This document shows, in pieces, positions 23,456 to 30,624 of a stretch of 30,661 bases of DNA. Positions within the stretch are counted from its first letter, which is position 1. Each line of letters starts with the position of its first letter. A program made the translations under genes and the position numbers. Source of the stretch: FACHB-1406 sp034189065 (GTDB lineage: Bacteria > Cyanobacteriota > Cyanobacteriia > Cyanobacteriales > Spirulinaceae); NCBI GenBank assembly GCA_034189065.1, contig JAXHVQ010000067.1, forward strand, positions 1 through 30,661, in the 5' to 3' direction. The notes beneath the pieces were generated by a model. The model was not told the origin of the DNA and made no database searches. It saw only the letters and a list, made by a program, of their open reading frames with translations.

Positions 23456-23530
23456 CCCCAATTTCCAATCCCCAATTTCCAATTCCCAATTCCCAATCCC
23501 CCATTCCCTATTACCCATTCCCAATTCCCC
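23456..23530. repeat. Heptanucleotide tandem repeat (CCCAATT / CCCATTC types)
   Basis: Degenerate seven-base units between fni and sppA, the reverse-strand version of the GGGAATT array at 18790. They reach almost to the sppA start and leave no room for a normal RBS. Confidence 0.85.
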
Positions 23531-23536
23531 AAATCA

Positions 23537-25333
23537 ATGCGCCAATTCTTCAAACAAACCTTTGCCAGTCTTGTCGGAACGCTGGCAGCCCTCCTCGTCC
23601 TTTTAACCTTGGGCGCTAGCAGTGTAGTTGTCCTCCTCGTTACCACCCTCGCCACTGGCAGCGAAACCCCCCAAATCAAAAACAAATCCGTTCTCGTCTT
23701 CGATCTTTCTAGCACCATTCGCGATACCGAACCGTCGGTAGACTTTCAGCAAGCCCTATCTGGAAACTTTCCCGACGCGATCGCATTGCGCCCTCTCCTG
23801 GAGGCTATCGACAAAGCCAGCCAAGATAAACGAATTGTCGCCCTTTTGTTAGACGGTTCCAACGGTGTCAGCAGTAGCGATTATGCCCAGCTAAAAGAAG
23901 TTCGCGCTGCCCTCGAAAAGTTTCGCGCAACGGGTAAGAAAATTGTCGCCTATGGCATCGACTGGGGCGAACGAGACTACTATTTAGGGTCTATCGCCGA
24001 TGAAATTGTTCTTCACCCAATGGGAACGATGGAATTCAACGGTTTAAGTGCCGAACAACCCTTTTTTGCCGGCGCGCTAGACAAGTTTGGGATTGGCATT
24101 CAAATTCTGCGCGTGGGTAAGTATAAAGCCGCAGTCGAGCCGTTTACACAACAAGAAATGAGTCCCGAAAATCGACAACAAATGCAAAACTTGTTGGGCG
24201 ATATTTGGGGCGATGTTTTGGCAACGGTGAGCAAAAGTCGCGAAATTCCAGCTTCTCAACTTCAAGCTGTTTCTAATACCAAAGGATTTTTGATGCCCGC
24301 TGAAGCAGCGGCGGATAAATTAGTCGATCGCGTGGCCTATTTTGATGAAATTTCAACCGAACTCCAAGAGTTGACGGGAAAGGATGGTAAAAAAGAGACC
24401 TTCCGCAAGGTGAATTTAGAAACGTATTTGGATATTCCGGTTAAGGAGGTCAAAGACCGTTCTTCCGATAACAAAATTGCCGTCGTTTACGCTGAAGGTG
24501 AAATCGTTGGCGGGAAGGGAGAAGATAGTCAAATTGGCAGCACTCGCCTTAACAAAAGTTTGCGCGAGGCAAAGGAAAATGACAAAGTAAAAGCGGTGGT
24601 GTTGCGGATTAATAGTCCCGGCGGCAGCGCGACTGCATCGGAGCTGATTTTACGCGAACTGCAACTCCTGAGTGAAGAGAAACCTGTTATCGTTTCGATG
24701 GGAAGTATGGCAGCATCGGGCGGATATTGGATTGCTACGGGAGCAGATTATATTTTTGCTCAACCCAATACCATTTCGGGTTCTATTGGCGTATTTGGTT
24801 TGTTGCCTAATATTCAGAAAATCACCAACGATAATGGGATTACTTGGGACGGCGTTAAAAGCGGTCAACTCGCCGATATGAATACCATTGCCCGCCCGAA
24901 AACTCCCCAAGAAATGGCACGCTATCAACGTTTTGTCAATCAAATTTACAATTTGTTTCTCGATAAAGTGGCACAGTCGAGGGAACTGCCCCAGGCAAAA
25001 GTAGCCCAACTCGCTCAAGGACGGGTTTGGTCGGGACAGGATGCCAAACAACTGGGTTTAGTGGACGAATTAGGGGGAATTGAGGCGGCGATCGCCTACG
25101 CTGCGGAAAAAGCCGAACTGGGCGAAGATTGGGAAGTGCGGGAATATTTGGAAGACCCGACATTGGAACGACAGTTGCTCGATTTATTTGCGACGCGGGT
25201 GGGAGTCGAACGCAAAATCGATCCCTTGAGTCGGGAGTTGAATCAGTTTAAGGAAGAGTTAATGCCTCTCCAGTTTTTGAGCGATCCGCGCTCGGTTTAT
25301 GCGATTTTTCCGTTTAAAATCCGAATTCGTTAA
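23537..25333 (+). CDS. sppA: Signal peptide peptidase SppA, long (67-kDa) form
   Basis: A membrane-anchored serine protease that degrades cleaved signal peptides; in cyanobacteria it has also been linked to light acclimation and phycobilisome turnover. The product has 598 residues with one N-terminal membrane helix (~14-36). It has two S49 domains: the N-terminal one supplies the catalytic Lys K197 in GKYKAAVEPF, and the C-terminal one supplies the nucleophile S394 in GSMAASGGYWIA. SPGGSATASELI and the GSIGVFG oxyanion-region motif are also present. ATG at 23537 opens the signal anchor; no RBS is apparent because heptamer repeats precede it. queC begins 9 bases after the stop and may be co-transcribed. 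Confidence 0.95.
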   Translation: MRQFFKQTFASLVGTLAALLVLLTLGASSVVVLLVTTLATGSETPQIKNKSVLVFDLSSTIRDTEPSVDFQQALSGNFPDAIALRPLLEAIDKASQDKRIVALLLDGSNGVSSSDYAQLKEVRAALEKFRATGKKIVAYGIDWGERDYYLGSIADEIVLHPMGTMEFNGLSAEQPFFAGALDKFGIGIQILRVGKYKAAVEPFTQQEMSPENRQQMQNLLGDIWGDVLATVSKSREIPASQLQAVSNTKGFLMPAEAAADKLVDRVAYFDEISTELQELTGKDGKKETFRKVNLETYLDIPVKEVKDRSSDNKIAVVYAEGEIVGGKGEDSQIGSTRLNKSLREAKENDKVKAVVLRINSPGGSATASELILRELQLLSEEKPVIVSMGSMAASGGYWIATGADYIFAQPNTISGSIGVFGLLPNIQKITNDNGITWDGVKSGQLADMNTIARPKTPQEMARYQRFVNQIYNLFLDKVAQSRELPQAKVAQLAQGRVWSGQDAKQLGLVDELGGIEAAIAYAAEKAELGEDWEVREYLEDPTLERQLLDLFATRVGVERKIDPLSRELNQFKEELMPLQFLSDPRSVYAIFPFKIRIR

Positions 25334-25342
25334 AGAGATTTT

Positions 25343-26041
25343 ATGAGTGTAAAAACAAAGGCAGTGGTGTTGCTTTCGGGAGGACTCGATTCAGCAACAG
25401 CAGCCGCGATCGCGATCGCCGATGGATACGAAACGATCGGCCTATCCCTAGACTACGGGCAGCGACACCGCCGCGAACTCCAAGCTGCCCGCGCCATCGC
25501 CCAACATCTTGACCTTGCCGATCATTTTATCGTCGAGACGAACCTCGCTCAATGGGGCGGTTCTTCACTGACCGATCGCGCGCAAACACTGCCCCAAACT
25601 GGCGTTCAACCGGACATCATTCCCTCAACCTACGTTCCGGGACGCAATACGGTGTTTATTGCCATCGCTCTTTCTTTAGCTGAAGCCCGAGGCGCAGAAG
25701 CGATTTATTTGGGCATTAACGCCATCGATTATTCCGGCTATCCCGACTGCCGTCCCGAATATCTTCAAGCCTATCAAACGCTTGCCAATTTATCTTCAAA
25801 GGTTGGCATAGAAGGTAAACCCCCCCAACTGATTGCCCCCCTAGTCCAAGCCAGCAAAAAAGAAATTGTCCTGTGCGCCCTCAAACTTAATGTTCCCATC
25901 GACCTCACTTGGTCGTGCTATGAAGGCGGGGAACAGCCCTGCGGACGGTGCGACTCTTGCCGAATTCGCGATCGCGCCCTAATCGAAGCCGGACGCAGCG
26001 ATCTCGCCACCCCCATTGGACGAAGCTTGATTAGTCGTTAG
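25343..26041 (+). CDS. queC: 7-cyano-7-deazaguanine (preQ0) synthase
   Basis: It converts 7-carboxy-7-deazaguanine to preQ0 with ATP and ammonia, in the queuosine tRNA modification pathway. The 232-residue enzyme has the PP-loop SGGLDSATA (12-20), LDYGQRHRREL, VPGRNTVF, GINAIDYSGYPDCRPEY, and a C-terminal zinc site C192, C200, C203, C206 in the CX7CX2CX2C arrangement (CYEGGEQPCGRCDSC). All key residues are present. Its start lies 9 bases after sppA, so the two probably share a transcript. queF, acting next in the pathway, is 1.3 kb downstream on the same strand. Confidence 0.97.
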   Translation: MSVKTKAVVLLSGGLDSATAAAIAIADGYETIGLSLDYGQRHRRELQAARAIAQHLDLADHFIVETNLAQWGGSSLTDRAQTLPQTGVQPDIIPSTYVPGRNTVFIAIALSLAEARGAEAIYLGINAIDYSGYPDCRPEYLQAYQTLANLSSKVGIEGKPPQLIAPLVQASKKEIVLCALKLNVPIDLTWSCYEGGEQPCGRCDSCRIRDRALIEAGRSDLATPIGRSLISR

Positions 26042-26050
26042 TCATTAGTA

Positions 26051-26087
26051 GGGGCGGGGTAACCCCGCCCTGGGGTAACCCCGCCCG
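26051..26087. repeat. GC-rich dispersed palindrome, copy 3 (doubled)
   Basis: GGGGCGGGGTAACCCCGCCC followed immediately by a partial second unit (TGGGGTAACCCCGCCC) and then GTACAGGTCATT. It lies 10 bases after the queC stop and could act as its terminator. Confidence 0.75.
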
Positions 26088-26157
26088 TACAGGTCATTCG
26101 CTAAATTTCCGTCTCTGACTCGCAACTTGGCGCGCTTGTGTGGTATGCTAAAAGCGA

Positions 26158-26249
26158 TCCGGACTTACGCGATCGCAACGCCCAAACCTTGTCAGGACCG
26201 GAAGGTAGCAGCAATACGGGATGCTTGAGATAGGCGTAAACTCCGGGTC
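26158..26249 (+). ncRNA. ffs: Signal recognition particle RNA, small bacterial type (4.5S-like)
   Basis: The universally conserved Ffh-binding tip is plain: GTCAGGACCGGAAGGTAGCA at 26191-26210. The closing helix pairs CCGGACTTACGC (26159) with GCGTAAACTCCGG (26234-26246), with one bulge, giving a hairpin of about 90 nt. It is followed by TCTTTTT, a terminator-like T-run. A -10-like TATGCT at 26144-26149 places the start about 26156. With Ffh this RNA targets nascent membrane proteins. Ends are accurate to a few bases. Confidence 0.93.
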
Positions 26250-26317
26250 TTTTTCGTGGACAGACGGAGAAGCAACTCAGCACTGCCCCATACTCCAAAA
26301 GGTTTTGGGTTTTAAAT

Positions 26318-26357
26318 CCCACTGCCCACTGCCCACTGCCCACTGCCCAATTCCCAA
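26318..26357. repeat. Heptanucleotide tandem repeat (CACTGCC)
   Basis: Four to five units of CACTGCC between the SRP RNA and the phasin-like gene, changing to CAATTCC at the end. Confidence 0.85.
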
Positions 26358-26409
26358 TGACTCGCTAAAATTGGAAATAGGTATCAAAGCGCCAAAGGAG
26401 ACAGCAATT

Positions 26410-26796
26410 ATGGCTGGTTTGGGAAACATCGTACAAAAAGCATTTTTAATGGGAGTGGGTTTGGCTTCCTACGCGGGAGAAAAAGCCAATACTAAATTTC
26501 AAGAATTACGCGATCGCGCGCAGAAACTCGCCGACGAAATGGTCAAACGGGGAGAAATGACTGCCGAAGAAGCCAGCAAATTTGTAGACGATCTGATGGA
26601 ACGCGCTCAGCAAGAACCCGTCGAATCCTCGACAACCGAAGAACATTCCCGGCAACCCCGTCGCATCGAAATCCTGGATGAAGACCCCCCCTCGACCGGT
26701 TCCTCCCCATCCCAGGCAGAAGATGAAAACGCCGACCGCTTGCGACAACAAGTCGAGGCGTTGCAAGACGAATTGCGTCGCCTTCAGAAAGATTGA
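26410..26796 (+). CDS. Phasin-like (PhaP/PhaF type) protein
   Basis: A 128-residue helical protein. MAGLGNIVQKAFLMGVGLAS, then KFQELRDRAQKLADEMVKRG and MTAEEASKFVDDLMERA, form the long amphipathic helix of the phasin family. Phasins coat polyhydroxyalkanoate granules or act as small helical chaperones. An acidic, Pro/Ser-rich linker follows, and the C-terminus is a short coiled coil (ADRLRQQVEALQDELRRLQK). ATG at 26410 has AAAGGAG ~9 bases upstream, which decides the start over longer in-frame options reaching into the SRP RNA. No PHA synthase genes are nearby, so a granule role is not proven. Confidence 0.75.
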   Translation: MAGLGNIVQKAFLMGVGLASYAGEKANTKFQELRDRAQKLADEMVKRGEMTAEEASKFVDDLMERAQQEPVESSTTEEHSRQPRRIEILDEDPPSTGSSPSQAEDENADRLRQQVEALQDELRRLQKD

Positions 26797-26888
26797 TGAA
26801 AACAATGGTCTTAATATTACGTCACGTCTCGAGAAATCTGGGATAAAATCGGTTAACTTAAAGAATGATTATGAGTTAATTGTTGAGA

Positions 26889-27290
26889 ATGGACGATTGG
26901 TCAAAAGATTTATTTAATTTACTCGATACCGTGACGGCGGAAGTCGAACAATTTTTTCAAGAGATGGGCGAGGCGATCGAAACGGCCGCTACTCAGGTCA
27001 AAGACTCCATTGAGGAAGACCTCGACGAGTTTTTAGACGGTTTAGAGGATCTTTTTGAACCAATTGTTATTGTTTATACAGAATTTGACGCGATCGCCGA
27101 TGATTTTGAACCGCCAATGGGCTACAAAGTCGATGCCACCCACGATCGCAATCCCGCTTGTATGGGGTGTCGTCACTATCACGGTCGCGCCTACAGCGGC
27201 AACTTGCTCGTTTGTGGAATGCACCCTTATGGTTGGGACGGTCGTCATTGTCCCGACTGGGAAGGGGATTCATTTCGGAATAATGAATAG
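26889..27290 (+). CDS. Hypothetical protein with acidic helix and C-terminal Cys/His cluster
   Basis: A protein of 133 residues of unknown function, apparently cyanobacterial. Residues 1-60 are a very acidic amphipathic helix (VEQFFQEMGEAIETAATQVK and on). Residues 88-124 hold C91, C94, H96, H98, C109, H112 and C121 in NPACMGCRHYHGRAYSGNLL and VCGMHPYGWDGRHCPDWE, which could bind zinc or an Fe-S cluster. ATG at 26889 is preferred; a TTG three codons earlier is possible. The stop codon and last residues (RNNE) lie inside a TGAATAA heptamer array, so the C-terminus seems to have been set by repeat insertion. I do not recognise a named family with confidence. Confidence 0.65.
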   Translation: MDDWSKDLFNLLDTVTAEVEQFFQEMGEAIETAATQVKDSIEEDLDEFLDGLEDLFEPIVIVYTEFDAIADDFEPPMGYKVDATHDRNPACMGCRHYHGRAYSGNLLVCGMHPYGWDGRHCPDWEGDSFRNNE

Positions 27291-27328
27291 TGAATAATGA
27301 ATAGTGAATAATGAATAATGAATAATTA
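27280..27328. repeat. Heptanucleotide tandem repeat (TGAATAA), copy A
   Basis: About six units of TGAATAA/TGAATAG spanning the stop codon of the preceding gene, followed by TTACCTCTTTT. The same unit plus flank recurs at 27760-27787 after queF. Confidence 0.9.
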
Positions 27329-27360
27329 CCTCTTTTGACGGGAAGATATAAAAAATTGCG

Positions 27361-27744
27361 ATGAATGAATCGATCAAATATGGGGAACGCGCTATTGAGG
27401 AAGGAAAATTAATAACGTTTCCCAATCCTCGCGTTGGACGCAAGTATGATATTGAGGTAACGCTGCCCGAATTTACTTGCAAATGTCCTTTTTCAGGCTA
27501 TCCAGACTTTGCCACAATCGAGATTGTCTATTGTCCCGATGAGTTGGTTGTGGAGTTAAAGACCATTAAACTTTATATTAATAGTTACCGCGATCGCTAC
27601 ATCTCTCACGAAGAAACGGTCAATCAAATTCTCGATGATTTTGTCGCCGCTTGCGATCCCCTCGAAATTACGGTTAAAGGCGATTTTAATCCCAGGGGAA
27701 ACGTCCATACCGTTATTACCGCTCGTCATACTAAATCGAGTTAA
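27361..27744 (+). CDS. queF: NADPH-dependent preQ0 reductase (QueF, short form)
   Basis: It reduces the nitrile of preQ0 to the amine preQ1, the only known biological nitrile reduction, in queuosine synthesis. The 127-residue unimodular form shows the catalytic Cys C42 in CPFSGYPDFATIEI with the proton donor D49. It also has the QueF motif ELKTIKLYINSYRDR and the downstream HEE. The C-terminal ITVKGDFNPRGNVHT is family-typical. A stop-to-start gap of ~70 bases follows the Cys/His protein; the RBS is weak. It sits between two copies of the same heptamer array. No preQ1 riboswitch could be recognised upstream. Confidence 0.95.
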   Translation: MNESIKYGERAIEEGKLITFPNPRVGRKYDIEVTLPEFTCKCPFSGYPDFATIEIVYCPDELVVELKTIKLYINSYRDRYISHEETVNQILDDFVAACDPLEITVKGDFNPRGNVHTVITARHTKSS

Positions 27745-27759
27745 ACGACGAAACCTCGG

Positions 27760-27787
27760 AATAATGAATAATGAATAATGAATAATT
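27760..27787. repeat. Heptanucleotide tandem repeat (TGAATAA), copy B
   Basis: Three units and the flank AATTACCTCTCTTTACC, nearly the same as after copy A, bracketing queF. Confidence 0.85.
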
Positions 27788-27925
27788 ACCTCTCTTTACC
27801 TTGTAAGCCCCGTGAAATCTACGACTGCGTGTGTTCTTTTCTTCCTTTGCGCAGAGATATTAGATTCAATTCATCAATTATTAATTATTAATTGATAAAT
27901 ATTATCCCTCACAAACCATCTACTT

Positions 27926-29338
27926 GTGCTAGATAAATTAGCAATTATTTTTAGCTTCATTGCTTTCCTGTTACTCTTTACAGGAGTCGGAATTTATTCA
28001 GCATCTCGTGCCAAAAACACAACGGCAGATTACTTATTGGCGAATCGCGATGTGAATCCCTGGTTCACCGGACTATCTGCCTTTGCAACCGCTCACAGCG
28101 GCGGAATGTTTATCAGCATGATTGGCTGGACGTATCAAGTAGGAATCTCCTCAATGTGGCTGTTAGTTGGGTGGTTTCTTGGCGATTATTTAGCTTGGTT
28201 TGTGATTCATAAACCTCTCCGAATTCTCTCTGAGGAAACATCTTCAGAAACTATTGGAGAATTTCTCGCGTTGGGTCCTCAAAAGAATCGCTCCATTGCT
28301 GTTGTGTCGGCTATTATTACCATTGCATTTTTAGGAGCCTATGCAGCCGCCCAATTTTTAGCCGGAAGCAAAGCGCTTCATGCTATCTTCGGCTGGGACT
28401 ATAATTGGGGCATTATTTTAGGTGCAATTATTGTCGTAACCTATTGTTTTTCTGGCGGGATTCGGGCTTCGATTTGGACGGATACGCTCCAGTCTATATT
28501 AATGATGGTCGCAATGATCTTGCTGTTGGTTATTGCGGTCGAAAGTTGCGGTGGATTTGGGGAACTTTGGCAGCAATTGAGAGCCATCGATCCCGCGTTG
28601 ATTGACCCCATCCCTCAAGATATTCAATACGGCTTTGGATTGTTTATGCTGAGTTGGATAGCGGCGGGAATAGGAGTTGTCGGTCAACCCCATATTATGG
28701 TTCGGGCAATGGTACTCAATCGCCCGGAAAAGATGGGGTTGGCCCGCAATATTTACGCAATTGCTTATATTATTTTCTCGACGGCGGCTGTCATTGTCGG
28801 GTTGAGTGCGAGGGTGTTACTGCCGGGATTAGATGGAGGCGACCCAGAATTGGCATTACCCAAACTCGCGATCGCGCTGTTACCTGCTATCCTAGTTGGC
28901 GTGATTCTGGCGGGTATATTTTCTGCCGTGATTTCCACAGCAGACTCTCAAATTCTCTCTTGTTCGGCTGCTTTAACCCAAGATTTATTTCCGGGAATGG
29001 CTCATTCTTATAAATTAGCGAAAATTGGAACGCTGATTGTTACGGCTATTATCTTAGGAATTGCCCTCGCCAGCGATAAAAATATGTTTGCTTTAGGGGT
29101 ATTTGCTTGGTCTGCCCTCGCTTCGGGGTTGGGACCGATTTTGATCCTGCGAGTGTGGAGATTTCCGGTAAGTTCTTCGGTTGGCGTGGCGATGATGATT
29201 GGGGGTATTGCCTGCGCTGCGTTGTGGAATGGAGTGTTTAAACTTTCGGGTTCGATTTACGAGGTTTTACCGGGAATGTTGGCTGGATTTATTGTGTATG
29301 GTGTGGGGCGACTGTGGGAATCGCGTAAGTTGGGGTGA
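27926..29338 (+). CDS. Sodium:solute symporter (SSS family, PutP-like)
   Basis: A polytopic inner-membrane Na+-coupled symporter of 470 residues with about 12-13 hydrophobic segments. Family marks are ADYLLANRDVNPWFTGLSAF and ATAHSGGMFISMIGWTYQVG. Further marks are FLGDYLAWFVIHKPLR, FSGGIRASIWTDTLQSILM, GVVGQPHIMVRAMVLNRPEK, and FSAVISTADSQILSCSAALT, which carries Na+-site Ser/Thr residues. It resembles proline permeases most, but the substrate (proline, betaine, pantothenate or other) cannot be fixed. GTG at 27926 is the likely start; no clear RBS. It is followed by a GGGAGAT heptamer repeat. Confidence 0.9.
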   Translation: MLDKLAIIFSFIAFLLLFTGVGIYSASRAKNTTADYLLANRDVNPWFTGLSAFATAHSGGMFISMIGWTYQVGISSMWLLVGWFLGDYLAWFVIHKPLRILSEETSSETIGEFLALGPQKNRSIAVVSAIITIAFLGAYAAAQFLAGSKALHAIFGWDYNWGIILGAIIVVTYCFSGGIRASIWTDTLQSILMMVAMILLLVIAVESCGGFGELWQQLRAIDPALIDPIPQDIQYGFGLFMLSWIAAGIGVVGQPHIMVRAMVLNRPEKMGLARNIYAIAYIIFSTAAVIVGLSARVLLPGLDGGDPELALPKLAIALLPAILVGVILAGIFSAVISTADSQILSCSAALTQDLFPGMAHSYKLAKIGTLIVTAIILGIALASDKNMFALGVFAWSALASGLGPILILRVWRFPVSSSVGVAMMIGGIACAALWNGVFKLSGSIYEVLPGMLAGFIVYGVGRLWESRKLG

Positions 29339-29372
29339 GGGAGATGGGGAGATGGGGAGATGGGGAGATGGG
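29338..29372. repeat. Heptanucleotide tandem repeat (GGGAGAT)
   Basis: Four to five tandem GGGAGAT units starting at the last base of the symporter stop codon. Confidence 0.9.
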
Positions 29373-29428
29373 CGCGGATTTGGTATCACATACTTGAGAA
29401 AGGCGATAAGTATTTTGTAGGGTAGGAA

Positions 29429-29509
29429 TTGCCGCTCAAAAGCTGGATTCAACAAATTCTCTCACCCTTGGCAATGCCCACCATGCGCCTCGTTAATCGA
29501 TTGTACTAT
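29429..29509 (+). pseudogene. Truncated N-terminus of a sensor/chemoreceptor-like protein
   Basis: TTG-initiated reading MPLKSWIQQILSPLAMPTM followed by RLVNRLYY resembles the cytoplasmic lead of cyanobacterial chemoreceptor or sensor proteins just before their first membrane helix. No membrane helix follows: the sequence turns into low-complexity DNA with repeated CGATCG. It is likely a relic, or a chance similarity. Confidence 0.25.
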
Positions 29510-29588
29510 GATACAGCCCAAGGCACTGTAAGTCCGGCAAAAAGAAAACCCGATCGCGATCGCGATCGAGTCCCAGTCGTTGGCACCG

Positions 29589-29986
29589 TTATTCAGCGTT
29601 TGCATCGTCTTCGCCTTCGGGTTTGGGTTCGTCCGGGGAACGAGGATTTTCAACGACTCTGCGTTCCAAATCCTCCTCGAGCTGATAAAACTCAGCCAAA
29701 TCTTCCTCCAGCCTGACAATTTCCGCTTTGAGTTGTACCAGTCGATCCTCAGTGCCACGAATCAACCGGTGCAGAATTCCCCCAGTAGTCGTTTTTCGGT
29801 GGGATGTCCGTCTAGGGTTACGTTGCCTCGGGCAATCTCTTCGACTAGCTTCGACACGCTGATGCCCAAATTTTTCGCGATCGCTCGGAATCCTATCGAG
29901 CCCGTCTCGGTTACCGTTAACGAAAGTTTTTTCTTCTCCTCCCCGTACTCGTGGTGGGGAGACTTGTACCTCTGTTTCTTCGCCAT
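29589..29986 (-). pseudogene. Frameshifted helix-turn-helix / coiled-coil protein
   Basis: Residues 1-~70 (MAKKQRYKSPHHEYGEEKKK, LSLTVTETGSIGFRAIAKNL, GISVSKLVEEIARGNVT) read as a small regulator with a helix-turn-helix in the frame starting at 29986. That frame closes at 29762. The next frame at once continues with ILHRLIRGTEDRLVQLKAEI and VRLEEDLAEFYQLEEDLERR, a convincing coiled coil with acidic tail to 29589. The switch lies at a GGGGG run near 29775-29785 and needs a -1 shift. A good Shine-Dalgarno (AGAGAGGAAA) stands before the other frame's ATG at 29999, which complicates the start. It is a frameshift mutation, a sequencing error in a homopolymer, or true slippage. Confidence 0.55.
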
Positions 29987-30064
29987 TACTCGCCATCATT
30001 AATATTTCCTCTCTAAAATAACACTCCTTAAAGTCTGCAAATTATACTCCTTATATTATAAGAT

Positions 30065-30199
30065 ATCTATGTTTGAGGTTCTTTATTTAAAGGTCGATCC
30101 TCAAACGCTAACCTTGGCCCTTGTAGAAGATTCTCAGAGCGCAATCTCTGAGGATGATAGGCAGCCGCCGGTCGTCTACCGAGCGAGCTGCCTTTTTTT
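30065..30199 (+). ncRNA. Candidate structured small RNA with intrinsic terminator
   Basis: Three stem-loops follow each other on the + strand. The first is GTTTGAGG/CCTCAAAC (30071-30106). The second is CTCAGAG/CTCTGAG with a 6-base loop (30133-30152). The third is AGGCAGC/GCTGCCT with an inner CGGT/ACCG stem (30159-30193), directly followed by seven T. A TATATTATAA stretch lies just upstream as a possible -10 region. No known RNA family is recognised. It overlaps a 98-codon ORF that would have to be read through the terminator, so the two readings compete. Confidence 0.4.
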
Positions 30200-30365
30200 C
30201 CAACTCGTGGCGAAGAACAGGCAATTGGAGTCAATTCGCCTTTCCAAAACGCCAGAAGCTTTGCCGTACCTGACTTTGAACGACTTTACCGACCCCGGGA
30301 CGCGCCATTCGACCCTCGGGCAGCGCGATCGCGAGGGGGGGGTGCGTCGATGGGGGTATTGGTAG
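30069..30365 (+). CDS. Doubtful 98-residue ORF before the CRISPR leader
   Basis: Starts MFEVLYLKVDPQTLTLALVE, which is reasonably protein-like, and ends in a Gly/Arg/Trp tail overlapping the first GGTGCGTCGAT motif. No RBS, and an intrinsic terminator lies inside it. It does not resemble Cas1, Cas2 or other Cas proteins. Probably not translated. Confidence 0.2.
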   Translation: MFEVLYLKVDPQTLTLALVEDSQSAISEDDRQPPVVYRASCLFFQLVAKNRQLESIRLSKTPEALPYLTLNDFTDPGTRHSTLGQRDREGGVRRWGYW

Positions 30366-30581
30366 CGATTGGTAGATAAAAAAGTGGCTAAAATACTTGT
30401 CTGGTATAGCTTTGGGCGATTTTTAGGATGTTCGGGTGTACTAATCGACGCACCTCCCCGAAAGTCTGAAACCCGCATTCTTATGTCGAGGTGCGTCGAT
30501 GCCTTGCCCAGACTGGGTTTGAGGGGGGTGAAATTGACAAATTTTCGGGCAATAAACTATAATTCACAGAGGTGCGTCGAT
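30341..30581. repeat. Four copies of GGTGCGTCGAT in the putative CRISPR leader
   Basis: Direct copies at 30341-30351, 30490-30500 and 30571-30581, and an inverted copy at 30444-30454. The inverted copy and the third form a perfect 13-bp stem (ATCGACGCACCTC at 30444 with GAGGTGCGTCGAT at 30488). The last copy starts at the predicted transcription start of the leader promoter. Confidence 0.8.
30534..30563 (+). promoter_or_regulatory. Consensus sigma70 promoter of the CRISPR leader
   Basis: TTGACA (30534-30539), an 18-base spacer and TATAAT (30558-30563): both hexamers are perfect. The start is predicted near 30570, transcribing rightward through ~55 bases of leader into the terminal repeat. 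Confidence 0.75.
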
Positions 30582-30624
30582 TTGGTGGCTGAAACCCTTA
30601 TGGGGCAAGGTCTCCTAGACGAAC

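Noticed and set aside
27300..27360. A preQ1 riboswitch before queF (and also before queC)
   Set aside because: The spacer before queF is mostly heptamer repeats and the one before queC is 9 bases. No preQ1 aptamer pattern could be made out.
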